NCBI RefSeq assembly: GCF_003710105.1
Contig: NZ_CP033325.1
Span: 558,001 to 622,000 of the forward strand
Length of the DNA stretch: 64,000 bases
Origin: Georgenia faecalis
GTDB lineage: Bacteria; Actinomycetota; Actinomycetes; Actinomycetales; Actinomycetaceae
Direction: 5' to 3'
The translations under genes were made by a program, and so were the position numbers. The notes under the pieces are model-generated. The model was given only the letters and a program-made list of their open reading frames with translations, did no database searches and had not been told where the DNA came from. Each line of letters begins with the position of its first letter. Position 1 is the stretch's first letter. Positions 15,939-24,315 of the stretch are shown here, one piece after another.

Positions 15939-18548
15939 GTGTCCGGCATGAGCGTTGTCAAGCGTGTGAGCATCATCGTCTCGGCGATGCTCGTCGTCGT
16001 CCTCGTCGTGGGCGTCTCCCTCGCCCTCGCCCTCGTGCGCCGGCCGCTGCCGGAGTACGGCGGGACCCAGGAGCTGGCCATCCTCGACGGCGAGGTGGAG
16101 GTGCTCCGGGACGAGCTCGGGGTCCCGCAGATCTACGCCGACACCGACCTCGACCTCTTCCGCGCGCAGGGGTACGTCCACGCCCAGGACCGCTTCTTCG
16201 AGATGGACTACCGCCGGCACGTGACGGCGGGCCGGCTCGCCGAGCTCGTCGGGGAGAACGAGGACGCCATCGCCGCGGACAGCGTCATCCGCACGCTCGG
16301 GTGGCGCCGGGTGGCCGAGCAGGAGTGGGACCTCCTGGCCGAGGACACGCGCACCTACCTCGAGGCGTACGCCGAGGGGGTCAACGCCTACCTCGACGCG
16401 AACGAGGCGAGCGAGCTCGGCGTCGAGTACACCGTGCTGGGCCTGTCGACCACGCTCACCGAGGTGGAGCCGTGGGACCCCATCGACTCCCTCGCCTGGC
16501 TCAAGGCCATGGCGTGGGACCTCGCCGCCAACTACGACGAGGAGCTGGGCCGGGCCGCGGCGCTGCCCGCGCTCGCCGGCGACGTCGCCCGGGTCGAGCA
16601 GCTCTACCCGGGCTACCCCTACGACCGCAACGCCCCCATCCTCAGCGCCTACACCCCGACGGCGCCGGCCGCCCAGGAGGCCGCCGACACCACGGTCCTG
16701 CCCGACGGCGAGTGGCTGGGCGCCGTGGAGGCCGCGCTGGACGCCGTGGGCGCCGTCCCGCACCTGCTCGGCGAGGGCGACGGCATCGGCTCCAACTCCT
16801 TCGTCGTCGCGGGTGAGCACACGAGCACCGGCGAGCCGCTCCTCGCTAACGACCCCCACCTGGGCATCTCCATGCCGGGCGTGTGGCACCAGGCGGGGCT
16901 GCACTGCCGCGCGATGGACGAGGCGTGCACCTTCGACGTCGCCGGCTTCGGCTTCGCGGGGCTGCCCGGGGTCATCATGGGCCACAACACCGAGCTGGCC
17001 TGGGGGCTGACCAACCTCGGCGCCGACGTCGTCGACTTCTTCCTCGAGCGCGTCTACGACGACGGCACCTACCTGCGCGACGGCGAGCGCGTCCCGCTGG
17101 AGCGCCGCACCGAGACGATCCGCGTCAACGACGCGGAGGACATCGCGCTCGGCGTCGCGAGCACCGTGCACGGCCCCATCGTCTCCGGCGTCCTGCCCGA
17201 GACGGCCGCGGCCGGGAACACCCCGGTGCCCGCCGGCTCGCCGCCGTCGGGCTTCGGCGGGTACGCCGTGGCGATGTCCTGGACGGCGCTCACGCCGGGC
17301 CGCACCGCCGACGCGATCTTCGCCATCAACCGCGCCGACGACGCCTACGCGATCGCCGCCGCCGCCGCGCTGTTCGACGTCCCCGCGCAGAACATCGTCT
17401 TCGCCACCGCAGCGGGCGACATCGGCTACCAGGCGCCGGGGCGGATCCCCGTGCGCCAGAGCGTCGCGGACACCCCGGTGCCCTCCGACGGGTCCTGGCC
17501 GCGGCCCGGCTGGAACTCGGCGTTCGACTGGGTGGGCTACGTCGCGCCGGAGAACATGCCCCGCGGGCTCAACCCCGAGGAGGGCTTCATCGTCGCGGCG
17601 AACCAGGCCGTCCTCCCCGCCGGCGTCGGCCCGTTCCTCACGGCGGACTACGACGCCGGGTACCGCTCCCAGCGGATCCGGGAGCTGCTCACCGGTGCCA
17701 TCGAGCAGGGCCAGCCGCTCGACGCCCAGACCGTGACGACGATGATGTCGGACAACGCCAGCCCCTTCGCCGAGGCGATCGTCCCCGTGCTGCTCGAGGT
17801 CCCGGTGGAGGACCCCTTCGTCGAGGAGGCGGTCGCCCTCCTCGAGGACTGGGCCGCGGACGGCTACCCGCAGGACGGCGACTCCCCGGCCGCCGCGTAC
17901 TTCGCGGCGGTGTGGGCGCACCTGCTCACCCACACCTTCGCCGACGAGCTACCCGCCAGCGTCGTGCCCGAGGGCGGCAGCCGCTCCCTCGACGTGGTCC
18001 GCAGCATCCTCGAGACACCGAGCAACCCCTGGTGGGACGACCGCACGACCGTCAGCCTCGTCGAGAGCCGTGACGAGATCCTCGCCCAGTCGCTCACCAA
18101 CGCCCGTTATGAGCTGACGAACTCCCTCGGGGCCGACCCGTCGCAGTGGCGGTGGGACCGCCTGCACCGCGTCGCCCCCACCCACCCCGTGCTCGGCGGG
18201 GAGGGCATCCCGGAGCCGGTCCGCCGGCTGGTCAACCCCACGCCCGTCGGCGTCGGCGGCGGCGCCTCGATCGTCAACGCCACCGGGTGGGACGCGAGCG
18301 CGACGGTGGGCGACCGGCCGGACTACCGGGCCACCTCCGGGCCGTCGATGCGCATGGTCGTCGACCTCTCGGACCTCGACGCGTCGGTGTGGGTGAACGC
18401 GACCGGCAACTCGGGCCACCCCGCCTCCGTGCACTACACCGACCAGATCGGGGCCTGGGCGCGGGGCGAGACGTTCGCGTGGCCGTACTCGCGCGCCGCG
18501 GTCGAGGAGGCGGCGCAGACGACGCAGACGCTGGTCCCCAGGGACTGA
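15939..18548 (+). CDS. Penicillin acylase family protein (membrane-anchored Ntn hydrolase)
   Basis: 869 residues from GTG 15939; ATG 15948 is the alternative. An N-terminal membrane anchor (IIVSAMLVVVLVVGVSLALALV) is followed by the alpha chain, with YVHAQDRFFEMDYRRH typical of the family. The self-cleaving junction is GIGSNSFVVAG: Ser285 (codon at 16791) becomes the N-terminal nucleophile of the beta chain, followed by the usual ANDPHL. The C-terminal region keeps NATGNSGHPASVHYTDQ. The family hydrolyses amides such as beta-lactams or acyl-homoserine lactones; the substrate here is unknown. GTG 15939 is preferred because TACCCT (15926-15931) lies seven bases upstream. Confidence 0.9.
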   Translation: MSGMSVVKRVSIIVSAMLVVVLVVGVSLALALVRRPLPEYGGTQELAILDGEVEVLRDELGVPQIYADTDLDLFRAQGYVHAQDRFFEMDYRRHVTAGRLAELVGENEDAIAADSVIRTLGWRRVAEQEWDLLAEDTRTYLEAYAEGVNAYLDANEASELGVEYTVLGLSTTLTEVEPWDPIDSLAWLKAMAWDLAANYDEELGRAAALPALAGDVARVEQLYPGYPYDRNAPILSAYTPTAPAAQEAADTTVLPDGEWLGAVEAALDAVGAVPHLLGEGDGIGSNSFVVAGEHTSTGEPLLANDPHLGISMPGVWHQAGLHCRAMDEACTFDVAGFGFAGLPGVIMGHNTELAWGLTNLGADVVDFFLERVYDDGTYLRDGERVPLERRTETIRVNDAEDIALGVASTVHGPIVSGVLPETAAAGNTPVPAGSPPSGFGGYAVAMSWTALTPGRTADAIFAINRADDAYAIAAAAALFDVPAQNIVFATAAGDIGYQAPGRIPVRQSVADTPVPSDGSWPRPGWNSAFDWVGYVAPENMPRGLNPEEGFIVAANQAVLPAGVGPFLTADYDAGYRSQRIRELLTGAIEQGQPLDAQTVTTMMSDNASPFAEAIVPVLLEVPVEDPFVEEAVALLEDWAADGYPQDGDSPAAAYFAAVWAHLLTHTFADELPASVVPEGGSRSLDVVRSILETPSNPWWDDRTTVSLVESRDEILAQSLTNARYELTNSLGADPSQWRWDRLHRVAPTHPVLGGEGIPEPVRRLVNPTPVGVGGGASIVNATGWDASATVGDRPDYRATSGPSMRMVVDLSDLDASVWVNATGNSGHPASVHYTDQIGAWARGETFAWPYSRAAVEEAAQTTQTLVPRD

Positions 18549-18563
18549 GCCGTCCGGCGCGCC

Positions 18564-18583
18564 GGGCGCGGGTTCGCGCGCCC
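18564..18583 (+). terminator. Hairpin after penicillin-acylase gene
   Basis: GGGCGCG (18564-18570), six-base loop, CGCGCCC (18577-18583), 15 bases after the stop. There is no U-tract, so it may act as a weak or factor-dependent terminator between convergent genes. Confidence 0.4.
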
Positions 18584-18671
18584 AGGCGCCCAGGCACCCC
18601 GGCGCCCGCGCGGCCTCGCCCCGGTCCCGCCGCTGATCCCGACCCAGCCTGGCTGGCGTCGGCCGACGGGG

Positions 18672-19340
18672 CTAGCTCCGCTGGCCCAGCTGGCTCTGGG
18701 CGGCGGCGCTCAGCGGCGAGCCGGGCAGGAGGAACCACCGCTCCGGCGTGATGACGGCGTCGACCGGCACGTCGTGCTCGTCGCGGGGGAGCCCCGCGCC
18801 CTCGACGAGCTCGGAGTCGTAGACCATGGCGAACACCGGGGTGTCCTCGCTGCGGTGCCGCAGCGCCCGGTCGTACCACCCGCCGCCCTGGCCGAGCCGG
18901 ACGCCGTCGGCGTCCACCGCGAGGGCCGGGGCGATGATGACCTCGGCCGCGGCGAGCGCGTCCGCGGGCAGGATCTCGCCCGACGGCTCGGGCGGCCGGC
19001 CCGGGGCGCGCACCTGGAGGCCCTCGGCCCCGGCGTACTCGGCCCAGCAGCGCTCCAGGCCCGGGCCGAGGACGGGCAGGAGGACCCGCACCCCGCGCTC
19101 GCGCAGCGCGTCGAGCAGCAGGTGGGTCGGCGGCTCGTGCTCGGTGGAGACGTAGACGCTCACGCACCGTGCGTCCCCGATGGCCTCGATGGCGTGCGCG
19201 GCGAGCGCCTGGGCGGCCTCCGTGCGCTCCCGCTGGGGGCGGGCGGAGCGGTGCTCCCGCACGGCCATCCGCAGCGCCTGCTTCGCGTCCTCGGTCTCGA
19301 ACCCGGCGGTCCCGGGCAGGCGCAGGGGCGACGTCGACAT
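18672..19340 (-). CDS. 5-formyltetrahydrofolate cyclo-ligase
   Basis: 222 residues. Converts 5-formyl-THF to 5,10-methenyl-THF using ATP in one-carbon metabolism. Motifs: N-terminal AKQALRMAVREHR (the ATP-binding K...R region), central DALAAAEVIIAPALAVDADGVRLGQGGGWYDR, in which GQGGGWYDR is the family signature, and a C-terminal EHDVPVDAVITPE. ATG 19340 is chosen from the family-like N-terminus; the open frame continues upstream without resemblance. It is divergent from galU across about 100 bases, as in many actinobacteria. Confidence 0.93.
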   Translation of the reverse strand: MSTSPLRLPGTAGFETEDAKQALRMAVREHRSARPQRERTEAAQALAAHAIEAIGDARCVSVYVSTEHEPPTHLLLDALRERGVRVLLPVLGPGLERCWAEYAGAEGLQVRAPGRPPEPSGEILPADALAAAEVIIAPALAVDADGVRLGQGGGWYDRALRHRSEDTPVFAMVYDSELVEGAGLPRDEHDVPVDAVITPERWFLLPGSPLSAAAQSQLGQRS

Positions 19341-19443
19341 GCCCCCACTGTCCCACTGCCCACACCCCGATGCCAGGACTTCCGTCGACCTGTGCCCGGC
19401 GGCGAGCCGGTGGGTCGGTGGCACATCGCCTAACCTGCGTCTC

Positions 19444-20418
19444 ATGGAGACGACGAGCGAGCAGGTGTCACGAGTACGCAAGGCAGTGGTCCCGGTGGCG
19501 GGCCTGGGGACCCGGTTCCTCCCGGCCACCAAGGCGACGCCCAAGGAGATGCTGCCGGTGGTGGACAAGCCCGCCATCCAGTACGTCGTCGAGGAGATCG
19601 CCGGCGCCGGCATCCGTGACGTCCTCATGGTGACCGGCCGCGGCAAGGGCTCCATCGAGGACCACTTCGACCGCAACGGGGAGCTCGAGGCCGCCCTGGA
19701 GCGCAAGGGCGACGACGCCCGGCTCGCCGCGGTGCGCGCCTCCAGCGACCTCGCCGACGTCCACTTCGTGCGTCAGGGCGAGCCCAAGGGCCTCGGCCAC
19801 GCCGTGCTGTGCGGGCGCGAGCACGTGGGCGCCGAGCCCTTCGCCGTCCTCCTCGGGGACGACCTCATCGACGCCCGGGACGACCTCCTCACCATGATGA
19901 TCGACGTCCAGGAGCGCCTCGGCGGGTCCGTCGTCGCGCTCCTCGAGGTGGACCCCGCCCAGATCAACCTCTACGGCTGCGCCGCCGTCGAGCCCGCCTC
20001 CGTCCCCGGCATCGCCGACGGTGACGTCGTCCGCGTGCGCGAGCTCGTCGAGAAGCCGGCCGTGGAGGACGCCCCGTCCAACCTCGCGGTCATCGGCCGG
20101 TACGTCCTCTCGCCGGCGGTGTTCTCGGTGCTCGAGCGCACCGGCCCCGGCCGCGGCGGGGAGATCCAGCTCACCGACGCCCTCCAGACCCTCGCCGGGA
20201 TGCCGGCCGAGGAGGGCGGCGGCGTGCACGGCGTCGTCTTCCGCGGACGCCGGTACGACACCGGCGACAAGCTCGACTACCTCAAGGCCGTCGTCCAGCT
20301 CGCCGTCGACCGGGAGGACCTGGGTCCGGACTTCTCCGAGTGGCTCTCCGGCTTCGTCCAGGGGCGCCACGTCGAGCTGGGCTCGGACCCGGCCGAGCGT
20401 TACCCCTCCGCCCGGTGA
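19444..20418 (+). CDS. galU: UTP-glucose-1-phosphate uridylyltransferase
   Basis: 324 residues, making UDP-glucose for cell-wall polymers and trehalose or glycan synthesis. Nucleotide-binding start: KAVVPVAGLGTRFLPATKATPKEMLPVVDKPAIQY (about residues 13-47), sugar-phosphate region GEPKGLGHAVLC, and VLLGDDLID. No TM. ATG 19444 is preceded by TAACCT (19431-19436) at seven bases and lacks a Shine-Dalgarno site, which points to leaderless translation. The stop overlaps the GTG of the gephyrin-like gene. Confidence 0.96.
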   Translation: METTSEQVSRVRKAVVPVAGLGTRFLPATKATPKEMLPVVDKPAIQYVVEEIAGAGIRDVLMVTGRGKGSIEDHFDRNGELEAALERKGDDARLAAVRASSDLADVHFVRQGEPKGLGHAVLCGREHVGAEPFAVLLGDDLIDARDDLLTMMIDVQERLGGSVVALLEVDPAQINLYGCAAVEPASVPGIADGDVVRVRELVEKPAVEDAPSNLAVIGRYVLSPAVFSVLERTGPGRGGEIQLTDALQTLAGMPAEEGGGVHGVVFRGRRYDTGDKLDYLKAVVQLAVDREDLGPDFSEWLSGFVQGRHVELGSDPAERYPSAR

Positions 20419-21629
20419 GAACCGTCCAGGAGCACCTCGACGCGTGCCTGGCCGCCGTCCGGCCGCAGGCGCCGCTCGAGGTGCTCCTCGCGGACGCCGT
20501 CGGGTGCCTGCTGGCCGAGGACGTCCTCGCGCCCGGGGACCTGCCCGTCGCCGACCTCGCCGGGCTCGACGGCTACGCCGTCCGTTCCGACGACGTCGCG
20601 ACGGCGACCCACCGCGTGCCCGTGGAGCTGCGCGTCCTCGACGAGGTCCGCGCGGGCATGGTCGAGACGTCGCGCCTGGTCCCCGGCGCCGTCGTCCGGA
20701 TCGCCTCCGGCGCTCCCCTGCCCCTGGGCGCCGACGCCGTCGTCCCGCTGGCGATGACCGACGGCGGGAGCGCCCGGGTGGCCGTGCGGACGGCGACCGC
20801 CGCCGGGGAGAACGTGCGCCGGCAGGGCGAGGACCTGCGCAGCGGGGACGTGGTCCTGGCGGCGGGGGAGCGGGTCGGCGCGCGGCAGGTCGCGGTCCTC
20901 GCCGCGGTCGGCCGCGGCCGGGTGCGGGTGCACCCCCGTACCCGGGTCGTCATCGTCTCCGTGGGCGACGAGCTCGTCGAGCCCGGTCGCCGCGCGGCGC
21001 CGGGCCAGGTCTACGACGCCAACGGCCATGCCCTGGCGGCGGCCGCCCAGGACAACGGGGCGGCGACGTACCGGGTCGCGGCGGTGCCGGACGAGCACGA
21101 GGCGCTGCGGGAGACCCTCGAGGACCAGCTCGTGCGCGCCGACCTCATCATCACCACCGGGGGCCTCAGCTACGGCGCCAACGACACGGTCAAGGAGGTC
21201 CTCGGCCCGCTGGGGACCGTGCGGTTCGACAACGTCGCGCTCTCCCCGGGCCGCCAGCTCGGGCTCGGCACGCTCGGCGACGGGACGCCGATCTTCGCGC
21301 TCCCCGGCGACCCCGTCGCGGCGCAGGTCGCCTACGAGGTGTTCGTGCGCCCGGCACTGCGGGCCATGGCCGGTTACGCCGACGTCTTCCGCCCCTCGGT
21401 GCCCGCCGTCGTCGACCGCGGGTGGTACTCCCCGAGCGGCCGGCGGGAGTACGTCCCCGTGCGCATGACGGGCACTGCGCGCGCCGGCTACCACGCGCAG
21501 CCGACCGCGGCCCCGGGCGCGCTCGTCCTGTCGGGCCTCGCGCGGGCCAACGGCCTCGCCGTCGTCCCCGAGGACGTCACCGACGTCCGCCCGGGCGACA
21601 CCCTCCACTGCGTCGTCCTCGACGACTGA
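20415..21629 (+). CDS. glp: Gephyrin-like molybdopterin molybdotransferase (MoeA/Glp)
   Basis: 404 residues with MoeA domain order: the N-terminal LDGYAVRSDDVA (about 54-65), IASGAPLPLGADAVVPL, the MPT-binding domain VVIVSVGDELVEPG and TTGGLSYGANDTVKEVL (about 247-263), and LPGDPVAAQVAYEVFVRPALR before domain IV. MoeA normally inserts molybdate into molybdopterin. No other moa/moe gene lies nearby; instead the neighbours match the galU-glp-rimJ-glpR cluster, in which the corynebacterial MoeA paralogue Glp binds FtsZ and the membrane receptor GlpR. A cell-division role is therefore plausible besides, or instead of, cofactor synthesis. Confidence 0.88.
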   Translation: MRTVQEHLDACLAAVRPQAPLEVLLADAVGCLLAEDVLAPGDLPVADLAGLDGYAVRSDDVATATHRVPVELRVLDEVRAGMVETSRLVPGAVVRIASGAPLPLGADAVVPLAMTDGGSARVAVRTATAAGENVRRQGEDLRSGDVVLAAGERVGARQVAVLAAVGRGRVRVHPRTRVVIVSVGDELVEPGRRAAPGQVYDANGHALAAAAQDNGAATYRVAAVPDEHEALRETLEDQLVRADLIITTGGLSYGANDTVKEVLGPLGTVRFDNVALSPGRQLGLGTLGDGTPIFALPGDPVAAQVAYEVFVRPALRAMAGYADVFRPSVPAVVDRGWYSPSGRREYVPVRMTGTARAGYHAQPTAAPGALVLSGLARANGLAVVPEDVTDVRPGDTLHCVVLDD

Positions 21630-21655
21630 GACGCTCCCACCGATACGCTCCGCTC

Positions 21656-22252
21656 ATGCCCTGGCCCGTCGTCCTCGTCCATGGAGGCGTCGTCCTGCGC
21701 CCGCTCCGCCGCCGGGACGGAGCGGCCTGGACGCGGCTGCGCCGCGCCAACGAGGGGTGGCTGCGCCGGTGGGAGGCCACCAGCCCCGACCCGGCCGCCG
21801 GCCCGCCGCCGAGCTTCGGCGCGTTCGTCCGCGACGTCAACGCGCAGGCCCGCGCCGGCTCGACCCTGCCGTTCGTCATCGAGGTGGATGGCGAGCTCGT
21901 CGGACAGCTCACCGTCTCCTCGATCATCCGCGGCTCGTTGCGGGGGGCGTCCATCGGTTACTGGATCTCCCAGGACATGGCCGGGCGGGGGATCGTCCCC
22001 ACGGCGGTCGCCATGGCGGCCGACCACTGCTGGTTCGAGCTGGGCCTGCACCGCATCGAGATCAACATCCGGCCGGAGAACGCCGCAAGCCTGCGCGTGG
22101 TGGAGAAGCTGGGGTTCCGGGACGAGGGTCTGCGCGAACGCTTCCTCCACATCGACGGCGACTGGCGCGACCACCGCAGCTTCGCGCTCACCGTCGAGGA
22201 GGTGCCGCAGGGGCTCGTCCACCGGTGGGCGCAGGGTGGTCCGTCCCTCTGA
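21656..22252 (+). CDS. GNAT N-acetyltransferase, RimJ/RimL type
   Basis: 198 residues with the GNAT core: PFVIEVDGELVGQLTVSSI (about 62-80), the acetyl-CoA loop region around QDMAGRGIVPTAVAMAADHC (about 104-123) and the final RPENAASLRVVEKLGFRDEGLRERFLHIDG typical of ribosomal-protein acetyltransferases. Its own start has TACGCT (21644-21649) six bases upstream of ATG, so it may be transcribed separately from galU-glp. Acetylated target unknown. Its place between glp and glpR/sepX is conserved in actinobacteria. Confidence 0.92.
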   Translation: MPWPVVLVHGGVVLRPLRRRDGAAWTRLRRANEGWLRRWEATSPDPAAGPPPSFGAFVRDVNAQARAGSTLPFVIEVDGELVGQLTVSSIIRGSLRGASIGYWISQDMAGRGIVPTAVAMAADHCWFELGLHRIEINIRPENAASLRVVEKLGFRDEGLRERFLHIDGDWRDHRSFALTVEEVPQGLVHRWAQGGPSL

Positions 22253-22324
22253 CGGGCGGAACCCGCGACAGACACGCCGCACCGGTACGGTGGAGTGTCG
22301 ACGAAAGGGCCATAGCGTCGGGGT

Positions 22325-23569
22325 GTGGAGGTTCAGGGGTGGGTGCTGCTGGCACTCGCCGTCGTCCTCCTCGGGTACCTGGTCCCGCATCTGGTCCGAA
22401 GTCGGCAGGAGCTGGCCGAGTCCCGCGTGGAGGACCGCTTCTCGGCCGAGCTGAGGGTGCTCACCACGGCGGGTCCGACGCCCGCCCGTGTGCACCACGG
22501 CGAACCCGTGACCCGGCCTTACCTGCACGACCCGCGACGACGTACGGAGGCACCCGCCGTGAACAGGCACCCCGACCGCAGTGAGCGTCCCACGGACGCC
22601 CGCCGCATCGCCGCGGCTCGCGCCGCCCGCGCGGCGGAGATCAGCCGCCGGGCCGCCGCCGCTCGCCGTCGGCTCATCCTCACCGTCGCCCTCCTCCTCG
22701 CCGCCGCGGCGGCGTGGGTCGTCGTCGGGCTGGCGGGTGCCTCGTGGGTGCTCGGCGCCGCGCCGACGGTCCTCCTCGCCGCCGTCCTCGTCCTCGGCCG
22801 TCGGGCCGCCCGGACGGGCGCCGCACGCGACGCCGCCGACCGGGCGGCCATGGCCGAGCTCCACGCCCAGCTGCGGTCCGCGCCGGCGGCGCGACCGGCC
22901 CTCACCGGCCGCCCCGCGCTGCCCGCGCGGCCGGCCGCCCAGCCCGCGGTGACGGCGGAGCGCGCCCCGGCCCGCGTCACCACCCCTGCCGAGCCGGCTC
23001 CGGCCCCCACCTCGTCCGTCGAGGCCGCCCCCGCCGAGCCGAGCCCCGTCGTCGAGGAGGCTCCGGTCGTCGCCGACACGGTTCCGGCTGCCGCCCCCTC
23101 CGTCGAGGCACCGGCAGCGCCGGCGGCACCCGCCGTGCCGGCCCCCGTCGCCGAGCCTGCTCCGGTGGAGGCTGCCTCGGTTCGGCGCGCGGCGAGCGAG
23201 CCCGGTGCCCCCGCCGCACGGACGGCTCGCACCGCCCCGACGAGCGCTGCCGTCCGCGTTCCGGCCGAGGCCCAGGCGCCGGCGTCGGCCCCGTACCGCC
23301 GCGCCAGCACGTACCGCTGGGACGCCGACCTCGAGCAGACGTGGACGCCGGTGCCGGTGCCCATGCCGACCTACACGCTCAAGCCCCCGGCCCCGCGCCG
23401 TGACGTCTCCGCGTCCAGCGTCGAGGCGATGCCGACCGCCGCGGCCGAGCTCGCCCCTCGCGCGGAGGTGTCCGACGTGGCGGCCGCGCCGCTCGCTCCG
23501 GCGCCCGTCATGACGGCCGCCCTCGACGTCGACGCGGTGCTCGTCCGCCGTCGCGCGGTGGGTGCCTGA
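22325..23569 (+). CDS. GlpR/SepX-like three-TM cell-division membrane protein
   Basis: 414 residues. Segment 1: VLLALAVVLLGYLVPHLV (about 7-24), a 90-residue cytoplasmic stretch with an Arg/Ala-rich helix (RIAAARAARAAEISRRAAAARR), then two adjacent helices LILTVALLLAAAAAWVVVGLAG and VLGAAPTVLLAAVLVLG (about 116-155), and a long Pro/Ala/Val-rich tail. A C-terminal motif (ASTYRWDADLEQTW and VPVPMPTYTLKPPAPRR) stands out from the low-complexity tail. Position after galU-glp-rimJ and this topology match SepX of Streptomyces and GlpR of Corynebacterium, which connect to FtsZ through Glp. GTG 22325 follows TAGCGT by six bases. Confidence 0.75.
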   Translation: MEVQGWVLLALAVVLLGYLVPHLVRSRQELAESRVEDRFSAELRVLTTAGPTPARVHHGEPVTRPYLHDPRRRTEAPAVNRHPDRSERPTDARRIAAARAARAAEISRRAAAARRRLILTVALLLAAAAAWVVVGLAGASWVLGAAPTVLLAAVLVLGRRAARTGAARDAADRAAMAELHAQLRSAPAARPALTGRPALPARPAAQPAVTAERAPARVTTPAEPAPAPTSSVEAAPAEPSPVVEEAPVVADTVPAAAPSVEAPAAPAAPAVPAPVAEPAPVEAASVRRAASEPGAPAARTARTAPTSAAVRVPAEAQAPASAPYRRASTYRWDADLEQTWTPVPVPMPTYTLKPPAPRRDVSASSVEAMPTAAAELAPRAEVSDVAAAPLAPAPVMTAALDVDAVLVRRRAVGA

Positions 23570-23646
23570 CCGACCGCGCAGGCCGGGCACCGGGTTTCAC
23601 CGGGGCCCGGGGCCGGTGTTAAGGTATCTCTGCCCGCAAGGGCGCT

Positions 23647-23722
23647 GGGGCTATGGCGCAGTTGGTAGCGCGTCTCGTTCGCAATGAGAAGGTCGGGGGT
23701 TCGAATCCCCCTAGCTCCACCA
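23647..23722 (+). tRNA. tRNA-Ala (anticodon CGC)
   Basis: Cloverleaf: acceptor GGGGCTA/TAGCTCC (one G-U pair), D-arm GCGC/GCGC, anticodon stem TCTCG/TGAGA with loop TTCGCAA (anticodon CGC, reads GCG), T-arm GGGGG-TTCGAAT-CCCCC, discriminator A and an encoded CCA (23720-23722). A perfect hairpin follows 14 bases later. Confidence 0.96.
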
Positions 23723-23736
23723 CCGAGTTCCACCCG

Positions 23737-23768
23737 ATGAGCCCGGACCCGCGAGGGTCCGGGCTCAT
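23737..23768. terminator. Perfect 14-bp hairpin after tRNA-Ala
   Basis: ATGAGCCCGGACCC (23737-23750), loop GCGA, GGGTCCGGGCTCAT (23755-23768). It lies between tRNA-Ala and the oppositely oriented cupin gene, so it probably ends transcription from both sides. No U-tract follows on either strand. Confidence 0.8.
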
Positions 23769-23811
23769 CTGCGTTGAGGGCGCCGGTTGAGGGTTCGGGC
23801 GCGGCCGGCGC

Positions 23812-24207
23812 CTACTCGGTGAACTCCTGGATGACCGTCGGGGAGTCGTGGATGCACAGCATCTCCAGGTTCCCCTCCCCAGCGCCGCGGAAGCGGTGCT
23901 CGGTGCCCGCGGTCACGGTGATGACGTCCCCCGCGACGGCGCTGACGTCCTCGTCGTCCGCGGTGACCCTCACCTCCCCGCGCAGGACGACCCAGGTCTC
24001 GGTGTAGGGATGGTGATGACGTCGTGGACCGCCACCGGGCGGCACGTCGACCCAGAAGAAGGAGACGCCCGCGCCGTGCTCCTGCCCGACGAAGAGCGCG
24101 GTCCGCGCGCCCGGGCCGAGCAGCTCCCGGCGGCTGGTGACGGTGATCATGTGCGCCTGGCCCCCCGGGACTGCGATCCCCGCGGGCTGCTGGAGCCACG
24201 CAGTCAC
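23812..24207 (-). CDS. Cupin-domain protein
   Basis: 131 residues forming one small cupin barrel. Metal-ligand motif 1 appears as RRHHHPYTETWVVLRGEV (about 63-80), with His/His/Glu; motif 2 as AGDVITVTAGTEHRFRG, with the last His. Such proteins bind a metal and often act as small dioxygenases, isomerases or sugar sensors; the substrate cannot be told. GTG 24207 is preferred over GTG 24210 because TACCCT (24214-24219, minus strand) lies exactly six bases before it. It lies downstream of the ABC exporter genes on the same strand but probably has its own promoter. Confidence 0.85.
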   Translation of the reverse strand: MTAWLQQPAGIAVPGGQAHMITVTSRRELLGPGARTALFVGQEHGAGVSFFWVDVPPGGGPRRHHHPYTETWVVLRGEVRVTADDEDVSAVAGDVITVTAGTEHRFRGAGEGNLEMLCIHDSPTVIQEFTE

Positions 24208-24315
24208 CACGCGAGGGTACTGCGAGGGCGTCCGCGTTGGCCTCGACCTGAGTCGAGGCGTGCACGGGAGGAGCTCGCCGCCGAGGACGCGCTGCCCCTC
24301 CTCCGATCCTGCGGC

